Assembly: GCF_009883055.1 (NCBI RefSeq)
Contig: NZ_WWVR01000004.1
Coordinates: forward strand, 61,906-125,905
DNA length: 64,000 bases
Direction: 5' to 3'
From: Blautia sp. BIOML-A1
GTDB taxonomy: Bacteria > Bacillota > Clostridia > Lachnospirales > Lachnospiraceae
The notes under the pieces were generated by a model. That model worked only from the letters and a program-made list of their open reading frames with translations. It was not told the DNA's origin and searched no databases. Position numbers and translations under genes: made by a program. Each line of letters begins with the position of its first letter. The stretch's first letter is position 1. This document shows, one piece after another, positions 1 through 9,538 of the stretch.

Positions 1-157
1 TGGTCAGGGGCTTCATGACGCATCCTGGCAGTCTTCCTTTGGGGGAAACCGTTATAAATCCGGTGCCGGAAGCCACGGCTGCATCAATCTCCCTGAAGAT
101 CAGGCAGCGTTGATCTATAATACGATCGATGGCGGTTATCCGATCATTATCTATTAA
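1..157 (+). CDS. L,D-transpeptidase (YkuD family), C-terminal fragment
   Basis: Only the last 51 codons are inside the window, in the frame starting at base 2 and ending with TAA at 155-157. The fragment contains the YkuD catalytic signature: an upstream HDASW-like His segment, then SHGCINLP with the nucleophilic Cys. Enzymes of this family form 3-3 cross-links in peptidoglycan or attach proteins to it outside the membrane. The N-terminal part, any signal peptide and other domains lie outside the window. A strong terminator follows the stop codon, so this gene is not co-transcribed with the cobalamin operon. Confidence 0.85.
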   Translation, partial: GQGLHDASWQSSFGGNRYKSGAGSHGCINLPEDQAALIYNTIDGGYPIIIY

Positions 158-167
158 ATGTCACAGA

Positions 168-219
168 GACGTACTGCGGTAATGATTTTGAATCATTGCT
201 GCGGTGCGTCTTCTTTTTT
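168..219 (+). terminator. Rho-independent terminator after the L,D-transpeptidase gene
   Basis: A stem of about 20 pairs, with several G-U pairs, is formed by 168-187 and 191-210, and is followed directly by TTCTTTTTT at 211-219. Confidence 0.85.
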
Positions 220-248
220 GGAAAAAATATGGGAAAAAGTGCATTTCG

Positions 249-277
249 TTGACATTTTTTATACAAAATAATATAAT
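249..277 (+). promoter_or_regulatory. Consensus sigma-A promoter of the cbi operon
   Basis: TTGACA at 249-254 and TATAAT at 272-277 are separated by exactly 17 bases. Transcription should start near 284, leaving a leader of only about 20 bases before the cbiD start codon. That is far too short for a cobalamin riboswitch, so control by B12 is not visible here. Confidence 0.85.
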
Positions 278-304
278 TAATGGGCAGATGCAAGGAGGAA
301 TTTT

Positions 305-1480
305 ATGGTACATAAAACCGGACTGGAAGACTATTATGTAGTCAGAAATCAGAAGAAATTACGCTTTGGTTATACAACTGGTTCCTGTGCGGCAGGAGCA
401 GCCAGAGGAGCAGCGGAGCTCCTTTTGGGAGAAGATGAGATCGGAGAAGCAGAACTTATGACCCCGAAGGGGATTCTTCTTCATCTGGAACTTCTGGACA
501 TGAAGCGGGATGAGAACGCGGCAAGCTGTGCAGTCCGTAAGGATGCGGGAGACGATCCGGATACCACGAATGGAATCCTGGTTTATGCAAAGGTTGAGAA
601 ATTTCAGATACGGTCGGATATGGAGGATCGTATTGTAATAGATGGAGGTACAGGAGTCGGACGGGTGACCAAACCCGGGCTTTCCCAGAAAATCGGGGAG
701 GCTGCAATCAATCCAGTGCCGAGGGCTATGATCTTACAGGCAGTAGAGGAAATCGCGGACAGGTATCACTATGAGGGCGGACTCAAGGTGACGATCTCTG
801 TTCCGGAAGGGGAAAAAATAGCCAGAAAGACCTTCAATCCCCGTCTGGGAATTGTTGGCGGTATCTCGATCCTTGGTACATCCGGGATCGTAGAGCCTAT
901 GAGCGAGAAGGCTCTGATCGACAGTATCCGGGTGGAAATGTCGCAGCATGCGGCAATGGGAGAGCAGTATATGCTGGTGACTCCCGGAAATTATGGAGCC
1001 GATTACCTGAGAGAGCATATGGCACTTCCCTTCGAAAAAAACATCAAATGCAGCAACTATGTGGGTGAGACAATTGATATGGCCGTTGATATGGGGGTGA
1101 AGGGAATCCTCTTTATTTCCCATATCGGTAAATTTGTCAAGGTTGCGGCGGGTATCATGAATACCCATTCACACAGTGCAGATGCACGTATGGAGGTACT
1201 TTGTGCCAATGCCATCCGTGCAGGCGGGGATCTTGCATGCGCCAGATCCATTCTTCAGTGTAACACCACAGACGAGGCATTGCGTGTCCTCGATGAGAAT
1301 CATATTCTCAGGGAAACGATGAAAGAGATCACAGACAGGATCCAGTTTTATCTGGATCATCGTTCCTATCAGCAGATCCTGCTTGGTGCGGTGATCTTTT
1401 CTAATGAATACGGATATCTTGGACAGACAGAGCATGCAGCAGAACTTATCAACAAAATCAGTAAAGGAGATAGAGAGTAA
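305..1480 (+). CDS. cbiD: Cobalt-precorrin-5B C1-methyltransferase CbiD
   Basis: CbiD methylates C1 of the corrin ring with S-adenosylmethionine in the anaerobic cobalamin pathway. The 391-residue product has the family's N-terminal LRFGYTTGSCAAGAARGA segment and the later GNYGAD and HIGKFVKVAAG segments, and matches the usual CbiD length. An AAGGAGG-type ribosome binding site lies 6-8 bases before the ATG. It is the first gene of a ten-gene operon and its stop overlaps the next start (TAATG). CbiD is specific to the oxygen-independent route, which fits an anaerobe. Confidence 0.96.
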   Translation: MVHKTGLEDYYVVRNQKKLRFGYTTGSCAAGAARGAAELLLGEDEIGEAELMTPKGILLHLELLDMKRDENAASCAVRKDAGDDPDTTNGILVYAKVEKFQIRSDMEDRIVIDGGTGVGRVTKPGLSQKIGEAAINPVPRAMILQAVEEIADRYHYEGGLKVTISVPEGEKIARKTFNPRLGIVGGISILGTSGIVEPMSEKALIDSIRVEMSQHAAMGEQYMLVTPGNYGADYLREHMALPFEKNIKCSNYVGETIDMAVDMGVKGILFISHIGKFVKVAAGIMNTHSHSADARMEVLCANAIRAGGDLACARSILQCNTTDEALRVLDENHILRETMKEITDRIQFYLDHRSYQQILLGAVIFSNEYGYLGQTEHAAELINKISKGDRE

Positions 1481-2238
1481 TGGTACATTTCGTAGGAGCA
1501 GGTCCGGGAGCACCGGATCTTATCACAGTCAGAGGAAAACAGTATCTTGAGGAGGCTGACGTTATCATCTATGCAGGATCTCTTGTAAATCCGCAGCTTC
1601 TCGAATACAGCAAGGATGTATGCACGATCCATAACAGTGCCAAAATGACACTGGAAGAAGTGATCAGTGTGATCGAGAATGCAGAGGCAGAAGGAAAGAC
1701 AACAGTACGTCTTCACACAGGAGACCCATGCATCTACGGTGCGATCCGTGAGCAGATGGATATCCTCGATGAAAAAGGAATTGCTTATGATTATTGTCCT
1801 GGAGTCAGTGCATTCTGCGGAGCAGCCAGTGCGCTGAATCTGGAATATACACTTCCGGAGATTTCACAGAGCGTGATCATCACCAGAATGGAAGGACGTA
1901 CTCCTGTTCCGAGCAAGGAGAGCATTCAGTCCTTTGCAGCACATCAGGCAACCATGGTTGTATTCTTAAGTACAGGAATGCTTGAGGAACTGAGCAGAAG
2001 ACTGATCGAGGGCGGATATACAAAGGATACTCCGGCGGCGATCGTTTACAAGGCAACCTGGCCGGATGAGAAGAAATTTGTCTGCACAGTCGGCACACTT
2101 GCACAGACAGCAGCAGAGAATAATATCACCAAAACAGCACTTATGATCATCGGAGACTCTGTCAAGGCGGCTCAGTATGACCGCTCCAAGCTCTATGATC
2201 CGGGATTTACAACGGAATTCCGTGAAGCGACAAAATAA
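1480..2238 (+). CDS. cbiF: Cobalt-precorrin-4 C11-methyltransferase CbiF
   Basis: This 252-residue tetrapyrrole methylase transfers a methyl group from S-adenosylmethionine to C11 of cobalt-precorrin-4. The N-terminal VHFVGAGPGAPDLITVRG loop and the RLHTGDPCIYGA segment are the S-adenosylmethionine-binding elements of the family. The DVIIYAGSLVNPQLL segment is typical of CbiF/CobM rather than CobJ or CobI. Its start overlaps the cbiD stop by one base, and an AAGGAGAT ribosome binding site lies inside the end of cbiD. Translational coupling is therefore likely. Confidence 0.95.
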   Translation: MVHFVGAGPGAPDLITVRGKQYLEEADVIIYAGSLVNPQLLEYSKDVCTIHNSAKMTLEEVISVIENAEAEGKTTVRLHTGDPCIYGAIREQMDILDEKGIAYDYCPGVSAFCGAASALNLEYTLPEISQSVIITRMEGRTPVPSKESIQSFAAHQATMVVFLSTGMLEELSRRLIEGGYTKDTPAAIVYKATWPDEKKFVCTVGTLAQTAAENNITKTALMIIGDSVKAAQYDRSKLYDPGFTTEFREATK

Positions 2239-2241
2239 ATT

Positions 2242-3333
2242 ATGAATACTGCAGAAAAAGAATCTGACGATGACCGCAGGATTTCTATTATCTGTTTCAG
2301 CCTTACAGGTAAAGAAACTGCACAGAAACTTAAGGAAGGGCTGGAGAAGTGCGGCTATCATACAGAGTTATACAAAAAAAGCAGATACCTGGAAGATTCT
2401 ATCGCTGAGAGTACAGCAGACTGGACAGCAGAGCACTTCCACAGGGAGGATGGACTTATTTTTGTCGGAGCCTGTGGGATTGCTGTGCGCAGCATCGCAC
2501 CGCAGGTTGCCAGTAAGAAGTCAGACCCGGCAGTTCTGGTCGTGGATGAGTGCGGACAGTTTGTAATCTCACTTTTGTCCGGACACCTGGGCGGAGCGAA
2601 TGAACTGAGCCTGAAAGCGGCACAGATCCTGGGGGCACAGCCGGTCGTGACGACAGCGACAGACCTTCATAAGCGGTTTGCAGTCGATGTTTTTTCCAGA
2701 AAAAACGACTGTGAAATTCTGTTCATGAAGGCTGCGAAGGAGGTTTCAGCGGCACTGCTGGCGGGTAAAACCGTAGGATTTTACAGTGAATTTCCATTCG
2801 TGGGAGCACTTCCAAATGGATTGACAGAATGTGATGCAGAGGGAATTCCACTCGGGGGAGAATCCGTACCGGAAGCTGGAGTGGCGGTAACGATCCATCC
2901 TTCCTGCCGGCCGTTTGCGGCTACGACACAGGTCGTGCCGCCGGTGGTTACACTTGGAATGGGCTGCAGGAAGAACAAAGAAGCTGCCATCATCCAAAAA
3001 GAGGCCGAGAACTGTCTCAGGGAGGCGGATATTTACCGTCAGGCAGTCAGAAATCTTGCAAGTATTTCCATCAAGAAAGATGAGCCGGGTCTGAATGCCC
3101 TGGCAGAAGAATGGAAGCTTCCTTTTGTCACCTATACAGAGGAAGAACTGAAAAATGTCGAAGGAGAATTTACTCCGTCTGCTTTTGTAAGGACCATCAC
3201 AGGTGTGGAGAATGTCTGTGAGCGAAGTGCAGTCCTGGGTTCAGACAATGGCAGACTGATCAGAAAAAAGACCGGAAGAGAGGGTGTGACGACAGCTCTT
3301 GCACTCCGGAAATGGGAGGTACGTTTTGAATAA
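2242..3333 (+). CDS. cbiG: Cobalt-precorrin-5A hydrolase CbiG
   Basis: CbiG opens the delta-lactone of cobalt-precorrin-5A and releases the C2 fragment as acetaldehyde, a step unique to the anaerobic route. The 363-residue protein shows the three usual parts: an N-terminal domain with LIFVGACGIAVRSIAP and SLLSGHLGGANEL, a variable linker, and a C-terminal domain beginning VTLGMGCRKNK. It is separated from cbiF by only 3 bases and has no clear ribosome binding site of its own, so it probably depends on coupling. In many Clostridia CbiG is fused to CbiH; here the two genes overlap but remain separate. Confidence 0.93.
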   Translation: MNTAEKESDDDRRISIICFSLTGKETAQKLKEGLEKCGYHTELYKKSRYLEDSIAESTADWTAEHFHREDGLIFVGACGIAVRSIAPQVASKKSDPAVLVVDECGQFVISLLSGHLGGANELSLKAAQILGAQPVVTTATDLHKRFAVDVFSRKNDCEILFMKAAKEVSAALLAGKTVGFYSEFPFVGALPNGLTECDAEGIPLGGESVPEAGVAVTIHPSCRPFAATTQVVPPVVTLGMGCRKNKEAAIIQKEAENCLREADIYRQAVRNLASISIKKDEPGLNALAEEWKLPFVTYTEEELKNVEGEFTPSAFVRTITGVENVCERSAVLGSDNGRLIRKKTGREGVTTALALRKWEVRFE

Positions 3334-4057
3334 AATATATGTTGTAGGAATCGGGCCGGGAGGCTGTGACCAGATGACCGGTATCGCTATGGAAGCCCTG
3401 AAAAACAGTGACGCGATCATCGGATATACCGTTTATGTAGATCTTGTAAAGGATACATTCCCGGATAAGGAGTTTCTTACCACACCGATGAAAAAAGAAG
3501 TAGACCGCTGTGTGCTGGCATTTGAGGAGGCAAAGAAGGGTAAGGTTGTTTCTATGATCTGCAGCGGCGATGCCGGTGTTTATGGTATGGCCGGTCTTAT
3601 GTATGAGGTTGGAGTGAATTATCCGGATGTTGAACTTGAGATCGTTCCGGGTGTCACAGCAGCTCTTGGAGGGGCGGCAGTACTTGGGGCACCGCTGATC
3701 CATGATTTCTGTCTGATCAGCTTAAGCGATCTTCTGACTCCGTGGGAAAAGATCGAAGCCAGACTTCTTGGTGCGTCTCAGGCAGACTTTGTGATCTGTC
3801 TTTATAATCCATCCAGTAAAAAACGCCATGATTATCTTCAGAAGGCCTGCGATCTGATGATGCAGTACAAATCTCCGGACACTGTATGCGGAACTGTATG
3901 CAATATCGGACGTGAAGGCGAAGAGTATCATCTGATGACACTCAGAGAACTTCGTGATACACAGGTGGATATGTTTACAACCGTATTTATCGGAAACTCT
4001 CAGACAAAAGAAATAAACGGTAAGATGGTAACACCACGAGGATACAGGAATGTATAA
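3326..4057 (+). CDS. cbiH: Cobalt-precorrin-3B C17-methyltransferase CbiH (CobJ type)
   Basis: This tetrapyrrole methylase performs C17 methylation with ring contraction. The start chosen is the TTG at 3326, giving MNKIYVVGIGPGG, because GGGAGG lies at the right distance before it and the family normally begins there. A further in-frame TTG at 3299 would add nine residues with no homology. The SAM-binding GIGPGG loop, the MICSGDAGVYGMAGLMYE segment and FVICLYNPSSKKR are diagnostic for CobJ/CbiH. The gene overlaps the end of cbiG by 8 bases and its own end overlaps the next gene by 8 bases. Confidence 0.92.
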   Translation: MNKIYVVGIGPGGCDQMTGIAMEALKNSDAIIGYTVYVDLVKDTFPDKEFLTTPMKKEVDRCVLAFEEAKKGKVVSMICSGDAGVYGMAGLMYEVGVNYPDVELEIVPGVTAALGGAAVLGAPLIHDFCLISLSDLLTPWEKIEARLLGASQADFVICLYNPSSKKRHDYLQKACDLMMQYKSPDTVCGTVCNIGREGEEYHLMTLRELRDTQVDMFTTVFIGNSQTKEINGKMVTPRGYRNV

Positions 4058-6053
4058 AGTCATTGTATTTGCCGGGACGACCGAAGGATACGAGATCAGT
4101 CGTTTCCTCAGCGAAAACCAGCTCCCGGTGCTTGCCTGCGTTGCAACAGAATATGGCTCAAAGTCTCTGCAGGAAAATTCCTGTCTGCACGTACAGGCAG
4201 GAAGGCTGGATGAGCAGCAGATGAGGGACCTTTTTTTCAGAGAGAAGCCGGAGCTGGTCCTGGATGCGACCCATCCGTATGCGGCGGAGGTGACACAGAA
4301 TATCAGGAAAGCCTGTGAGGAAACCGGAGTTTCTTATACAAGAATCCTCCGTACAGGAAGTGAGCAGCAGAATGCTGTTTATGTCCGGGATGCAAAGGAA
4401 GCAGCGGAGTATCTCGAAGGGACAGAAGGAAACGTGCTTCTGACAACCGGAAGTAAGGAACTGGCAGTATTTACTTCTGTTTCAGATTATAACAAAAGGC
4501 TGTTTGCCAGAGTACTTTCTCTCCCGTCAGTGATCGAATCCTGTCAGGCACTTGGCTTTGAGGGCAGAAATCTGATCGCAATGCAGGGACCTTTTTCAAA
4601 AGAACTGAATCAGGCAATGCTTGAACAGTATCAGTGTAAGTATCTGGTTACCAAGGATTCCGGGAAAGCAGGCGGTTTCCTGGAGAAGATCCAGGCGGCA
4701 GAGGCCCTGGGCGTGACGGCAGTGATCATTGGCAGACCGCTCGCTGAGGAAGGACTCTCCTTAAAGGAATGCAGACATATGCTGATCGAGCGTTATGGCC
4801 TTAAGAAAGAGCAGAACGTTACACTTCTCGGAATAGGTATGGGCAGCATTGGAACTCTGACTTTGGAAGGGCGAGAAGCTGTCAGAAGTGCAGACTTGAT
4901 TGTAGGGGCCAGAAGGATGGTTGATGCTGTACGACTTCCGGGACAGGATTTCCTGTATGAATACCGAAGCAGGGAGATTGCAGCGTATCTTGCAGAGCAT
5001 CCAGAATATACGAAAGTTGTGGTTGCACTGTCCGGTGACGTCGGATTTTACAGCGGTGCAAAGAAGCTTGTGGAACTTCTTGGTCCGGAAACCAAAATGA
5101 TCTGCGGGATTTCTTCTGTAGTTTATTTTATGTCGAAGATTGGACTTTCCTGGGATGATGCAAAGATTGTCAGTGCACACGGCAAGACCTGTAATCTTAT
5201 TTCGCTGATTCGTGAGAAACGTAAGGTTTTTGCAATTCTCGGAACAAATGACGGAGTCCGTAACCTGGCAGAGAAGCTTACATTTTATGGAATGGGTGAT
5301 GTTATCCTCCATGTCGGGGAAAATCTTTCCTACGATAATGAAAAGATTTTGTCAAAACAGGCAAAAGAACTTGTTTCCTATGAGGGAGATCCGTTGAGTG
5401 TGATCTGTGCGTACAATCTCAAGGCAGAGCCGGAGCCGGCAACGCATGGACTGTCAGACGAAGAATTTATCCGCGGCAAGGCACCGATGACCAAGGCAGA
5501 GGTGCGTACGGTTTCGCTTGCAAAGCTGAAACTTTCGAAGGATGCAGTTTGTTATGATATTGGCGCAGGAACCGGATCTGTTTCTGTGGAGATGGCACTT
5601 CGTGCATCCGAGGGCGAGGTTTATGCGATCGAGAAAAAGGAAGACGCACTTGCACTTCTCGCACAGAATAAGAAGAAGTTTGCACTGGATCATATGTACA
5701 TTATTCCGGGAACTGCACCGGAGGCACTGGAAGAACTGCCGGTTCCGACGCATGCTTTTATCGGAGGTTCTTCAGGAAATATGAAAGAGATCGTTGAGCT
5801 TCTGATAAAGAAGAATCTGCAGGTGCGGATCGTGATCAACTGTATTACACTGGAGACGGTGGGAGAGGCACTTGGCTGCATCCGTGAGCTTGCGAAACAG
5901 GAAGGCTGTGAATGTGAGAATGAGATTGTCCAGCTCTGTGTTTCCAGATCCAAAAATATCGGAAGGTATCATATGATGATGGGAGAAAATCCTATTTACA
6001 TCATCACGGTACAGATGCTTAAAACTTCAGAAGAAGTGGAGGAACAGGCATGA
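4050..6053 (+). CDS. cbiJ/cbiE/cbiT: Trifunctional CbiJ-CbiE-CbiT fusion (precorrin-6A reductase / C5,15-methyltransferase, decarboxylating)
   Basis: This 667-residue protein joins three consecutive pathway steps. Residues 1-250 are CbiJ/CobK, the NAD(P)H-dependent precorrin-6A reductase (FAGTTEGYE near the start, ATHPYAAEVTQNI, VTKDSGKAGG). Residues 256-455 are CbiE, the C5 methylase (NVTLLGIGMGSIGTLT, LSGDVGFYSGAKKL). Residues 465-665 are CbiT, the C15 methylase and decarboxylase (GKAPMTKAEVR, then the class I methyltransferase loop YDIGAGTGSVSVE). CbiE-CbiT fusions (CobL) are common; adding CbiJ is less so. The reading frame is continuous, with no sign of frameshift. Confidence 0.94.
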   Translation: MYKVIVFAGTTEGYEISRFLSENQLPVLACVATEYGSKSLQENSCLHVQAGRLDEQQMRDLFFREKPELVLDATHPYAAEVTQNIRKACEETGVSYTRILRTGSEQQNAVYVRDAKEAAEYLEGTEGNVLLTTGSKELAVFTSVSDYNKRLFARVLSLPSVIESCQALGFEGRNLIAMQGPFSKELNQAMLEQYQCKYLVTKDSGKAGGFLEKIQAAEALGVTAVIIGRPLAEEGLSLKECRHMLIERYGLKKEQNVTLLGIGMGSIGTLTLEGREAVRSADLIVGARRMVDAVRLPGQDFLYEYRSREIAAYLAEHPEYTKVVVALSGDVGFYSGAKKLVELLGPETKMICGISSVVYFMSKIGLSWDDAKIVSAHGKTCNLISLIREKRKVFAILGTNDGVRNLAEKLTFYGMGDVILHVGENLSYDNEKILSKQAKELVSYEGDPLSVICAYNLKAEPEPATHGLSDEEFIRGKAPMTKAEVRTVSLAKLKLSKDAVCYDIGAGTGSVSVEMALRASEGEVYAIEKKEDALALLAQNKKKFALDHMYIIPGTAPEALEELPVPTHAFIGGSSGNMKEIVELLIKKNLQVRIVINCITLETVGEALGCIRELAKQEGCECENEIVQLCVSRSKNIGRYHMMMGENPIYIITVQMLKTSEEVEEQA

Positions 6054-7453
6054 AAATACCAAGAATCCTTCTGGCGGCCGGAAGCAGCGGAAGTGGTAAG
6101 ACCCTGATCACCTGTGGACTTTTACAGGCACTTATGGAACGTGGTGTCAAAACGGCATCCTTTAAATGTGGTCCGGACTATATCGATCCGATGTTCCACA
6201 GCCGGGTGATCGGAACAAAATCCCGAAACCTGGACACCTTTTTTACAGAGTCTGAAGTAACCAGATATCTCCTTGCCAGAACTGCAAAGGACTGTGAGAT
6301 TGCAGTCATGGAAGGCGTTATGGGATTTTATGACGGTGTGGCGGGAACGACAACCAGAGCCAGTGCCTATGATCTTGCCAAAGTGACAGATACACCGGTT
6401 ATTCTGATCGTGAACAGCCGGGGGATGAGCGTATCTCTGGCTGCTTATGTCAGGGGTTTTATGGAATACAGAAAAGACAGCCATATCAGAGGTGTGATCT
6501 TTAATCAGATGTCTCCGATGCTGTATCCGAGAATGAAGAAACTTCTGGAGGAAGAACTGGGAGTTGAGGTTCTTGGTTATGTTCCGAAGGTGGAGGACTG
6601 TGTGATCGAGAGCAGACATCTTGGACTGGTCCTCCCGGATGAAATCCCGGAATTAAAAGAAAGACTTCATAAGCTGGCCGGCGTCCTTGAAAAGACGCTG
6701 GATATTGACCGGATCCTGAAGCTTGCACAGAAAGCACCAGAGATCTCGGACACAAAGCCGGAGGCTGTATCTGATTTCCGTCTTCCGGAGCCGGTGCGTA
6801 TCGGAGTTGCAGAGGATGAGGCCTTCTGTTTTTTCTATGAGGATAATTTTGAACTTCTGAAAGAAATGGGAGCAGAACTGATCCCGTTTTCGCCTCTAAA
6901 GGACGGAAATTTTCCAGATGAACTGGACGGACTTCTTCTGTATGGAGGCTATCCTGAATTAAACGGAAAAAAACTGGAACAAAATATCCCTATGAGAAAC
7001 AGGATACGCGAAGAATTGAAAGCAGGAATGCCATGTATGGCAGAGTGCGGAGGTTTTATGTATCTCCATGAAGAACTGGAGGGAATGGACGGAAGGTTTT
7101 ATCAGACAGTCGGGGTTATTCCTGGCAGAGCGTACCGTACACCGAAGCTCTCGAGATTCGGTTATGTGACGTTGACACAGAAAAAATCAGTCTTTGGAAG
7201 AGAGGATTTCGGAGAGATCCCGGCACATGAATTCCACTATTTTGATTCTGAAAGCTGTGGAGATGATTTTCACGCGGCGAAACCAGAGAGTCAGAGAGGC
7301 TGGGAGTGTATTCACGGAAGCGACAGCATGATGGCTGGTTTTCCGCATTTATACTATTATGGAAATCCTGAAGTGCCGAGGGCTTTTCTGGAGAAATGCC
7401 TCGCATACAAAAAACAGAGATCTTCTTTAAGACAGGAGGATCAGGAAGAGTGA
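6050..7453 (+). CDS. cbiA: Cobyrinate a,c-diamide synthase CbiA
   Basis: CbiA amidates the a and c side chains of cobyrinate using ATP and glutamine. The 467-residue protein begins with a dethiobiotin-synthetase-like ATP domain (AGSSGSGKTLITCGLL, SFKCGPDYIDPMFH). It ends with a class I glutamine amidotransferase domain, with the nucleophile Cys in MAECGGFMYL and a His in EFHYFDSES. The start overlaps the fusion gene's stop by 4 bases (ATGA), showing tight coupling. Confidence 0.95.
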   Translation: MKIPRILLAAGSSGSGKTLITCGLLQALMERGVKTASFKCGPDYIDPMFHSRVIGTKSRNLDTFFTESEVTRYLLARTAKDCEIAVMEGVMGFYDGVAGTTTRASAYDLAKVTDTPVILIVNSRGMSVSLAAYVRGFMEYRKDSHIRGVIFNQMSPMLYPRMKKLLEEELGVEVLGYVPKVEDCVIESRHLGLVLPDEIPELKERLHKLAGVLEKTLDIDRILKLAQKAPEISDTKPEAVSDFRLPEPVRIGVAEDEAFCFFYEDNFELLKEMGAELIPFSPLKDGNFPDELDGLLLYGGYPELNGKKLEQNIPMRNRIREELKAGMPCMAECGGFMYLHEELEGMDGRFYQTVGVIPGRAYRTPKLSRFGYVTLTQKKSVFGREDFGEIPAHEFHYFDSESCGDDFHAAKPESQRGWECIHGSDSMMAGFPHLYYYGNPEVPRAFLEKCLAYKKQRSSLRQEDQEE

Positions 7454-8430
7454 CAAACGTGATCTATCATACGATAGCCCTGGCAGCAGGGTTTTTACTT
7501 GATCTGATATTTGGAGATCCCAGATGGCTGTATCATCCGGTCTGTCTGATTGGGAATCTGATCTCCGTACTGGAAAAGGGAATCCGCAAAATCTTTCCCA
7601 AAACAAATGCAGGAGAGCTGGCTGGCGGTTTTGTGGAAACCTTAGTGGTCTGTCTTTTTTCTTTTGGTGTACCGGGCATCGTACTGTATCTTTTGTATGG
7701 ATATTTCCCGGCAGCAGGCGTGCTTCTGGAGACTTTCTGGTGCTATCAGCTTCTTGCAACGCGATCTTTAAGGGATGAGAGCATGAAGGTGTATGACCGT
7801 CTGGTGAATGGAACGATTGAGGAGGCACGTTATGCAGTTTCCATGATCGTGGGAAGAGATACGAAAGAACTTACAGAGAACGGTGTGACCAAGGCGGCAG
7901 TAGAAACGGTGGCAGAAAACTGTTCTGACGGAGTGATCGCACCGATGATCTACATGGCGATTGGTGGTGCACCGCTTATGTTCCTGTATAAAGGGATCAA
8001 CACAATGGATTCCATGCTGGGCTACAAAAACGATAAATATTTATATTTTGGAAGATGCAGTGCAAAGCTTGATGATGTGGCAAATTATCTTCCGGCAAGA
8101 ATTTCTGGCTGGCTGATGGTGGCGGCCTCTTTTATCTGCGGCATGGATGGTAGACAGGCGGCCAGGATTTATCGCAGGGACAGAAGAAATCATGCAAGTC
8201 CAAATTCTGCACAGACAGAGGCGGCCATGGCAGGGGCTCTTGATGTGCAGCTTGCCGGAAATGCTTATTATTTTGGTAAATTATATGAGAAACCGACGAT
8301 AGGTGATCCGATCCGTGCAGTGGAGCCGGAAGATATCCGACGCTCAAACCGTCTGATGTATGGAACGGCCATTCTTGGCATTCTGATCTGTCTGCTTATT
8401 CGGATCGCCGTCGGATTCTGGGTTTTATAA
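7450..8430 (+). CDS. cbiB: Adenosylcobinamide-phosphate synthase CbiB (membrane protein)
   Basis: CbiB attaches the aminopropanol (phosphate) arm to adenosylcobyrate at the membrane. The GTG at 7450 is chosen as start: it overlaps the cbiA stop as GTGA and has AGGAGG at 7434-7439. An upstream ATG at 7396 would add 18 polar residues before the first membrane segment. The 326-residue product has several hydrophobic helices, the GDPRWLYHPVCLIG motif near the N terminus, and the SDGVIAPMIYMAIGG and KLDDVANYLPAR segments characteristic of CbiB. Its substrate arm is made by the neighbouring cobD. Confidence 0.93.
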   Translation: MTNVIYHTIALAAGFLLDLIFGDPRWLYHPVCLIGNLISVLEKGIRKIFPKTNAGELAGGFVETLVVCLFSFGVPGIVLYLLYGYFPAAGVLLETFWCYQLLATRSLRDESMKVYDRLVNGTIEEARYAVSMIVGRDTKELTENGVTKAAVETVAENCSDGVIAPMIYMAIGGAPLMFLYKGINTMDSMLGYKNDKYLYFGRCSAKLDDVANYLPARISGWLMVAASFICGMDGRQAARIYRRDRRNHASPNSAQTEAAMAGALDVQLAGNAYYFGKLYEKPTIGDPIRAVEPEDIRRSNRLMYGTAILGILICLLIRIAVGFWVL

Positions 8431-8460
8431 AGGATTAGACGGCAGCAAAGGAGAAAATAA

Positions 8461-9537
8461 ATGAAACACGTACACGGGGGAAATATCTATACTTACAAAA
8501 ACTGTCTTGATTTTTCCGCAAACTGTAATCCCCTTGGAACACCGGAGAGTGTAAAACAGGCAGTCCGGGACAGTCTGGATCATCTGAAAGATTACCCGCA
8601 GGTGGGCTATGCACCACTGAAGGAGGCAATTGCAGCTTATGAGGATGTCAAACCGGAACATATTATCTGCGGCAACGGTGCGGCTGAATTAGTGTTTTCA
8701 CTTTGTCATGCACTGAGACCCAAACGGGCGCTGATCCCGGTGCCTACCTTTGCCGAATATGAGCAGGCACTGGAAAGTGTTGGCGCACAGGTGGAGCATG
8801 TGCTTCTTAAGGAAGAAGAAGAGTTCCGTGTCCAGGACAGTTTTATTGACTGGCTTCATAAAGACCTGGATATGGTTTTTCTCTGCAACCCGAATAATCC
8901 GACAGGGATGCTTACGGACAGGGAATTTCTGTTTAAACTGCTCCGTGTCTGCCGGGAAATGGATATTTTTCTGGTGGTGGATGAATGTTTCCAGGATTTT
9001 ATCCGGGATCCGGGCCAGTACAGTCTGAAGGCACAGCTTCCGAGATACCATAACCTGTTTCTTCTGAAGGCATTTACGAAGCGTTATGCGATGGCAGGGG
9101 TCCGTCTTGGATATGGGATTACGGAGAATGAGGAGCTTCTCGAAAAGATGACACTGGCCACACAGCCATGGAATATTTCTGTCCCTGCACAGGCAGCAGG
9201 AATTGCGGCACTTAAAGAGACAGATTATGTTGAAAGAGCACGAAATCTGATCTTTGAGGAGGCTGAGTATTTAAGCGGGGAACTGTATAAGCTTGGAATG
9301 ACTGTTTTTCCTTCGCAGGCAAATTATCTGTTTTTTAAGGGTCCAGAGGATCTTTTTGAAATCTGCGTCAGAAAGAATGTCCTGATTCGGGACTGCAGCA
9401 ACTATCCGGGACTTGGAAAGGGATTTTACCGGGTGGCAGTGCGGACTCACGAAGAAAATGAACAGCTGATCCGGACGATCCATGACGGACTTATGGAAGA
9501 GCGAAAGAAAGCACAGCAGGAAGAGGAGGAGCAGTAG
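8461..9537 (+). CDS. cobD: L-threonine-O-3-phosphate decarboxylase CobD
   Basis: This fold-type I PLP enzyme (358 residues) decarboxylates threonine phosphate to aminopropanol phosphate, the linker of the cobalamin nucleotide loop. The N-terminal [20 protein letters not shown] is the CobD signature that separates it from the related histidinol-phosphate aminotransferase. [11 protein letters not shown] and the PLP lysine region [18 protein letters not shown] are both present. An AAAGGAG site precedes the ATG. It sits between cbiB and cobQ, in keeping with its role in feeding CbiB. Confidence 0.93.
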   Translation: MKHVHGGNIYTYKNCLDFSANCNPLGTPESVKQAVRDSLDHLKDYPQVGYAPLKEAIAAYEDVKPEHIICGNGAAELVFSLCHALRPKRALIPVPTFAEYEQALESVGAQVEHVLLKEEEEFRVQDSFIDWLHKDLDMVFLCNPNNPTGMLTDREFLFKLLRVCREMDIFLVVDECFQDFIRDPGQYSLKAQLPRYHNLFLLKAFTKRYAMAGVRLGYGITENEELLEKMTLATQPWNISVPAQAAGIAALKETDYVERARNLIFEEAEYLSGELYKLGMTVFPSQANYLFFKGPEDLFEICVRKNVLIRDCSNYPGLGKGFYRVAVRTHEENEQLIRTIHDGLMEERKKAQQEEEEQ

Positions 9538-9538
9538 A

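Noticed and set aside
278..304. Cobalamin riboswitch before cbiD
   Set aside because: The leader after the consensus promoter is only about 20 bases, and no B12 box is visible.
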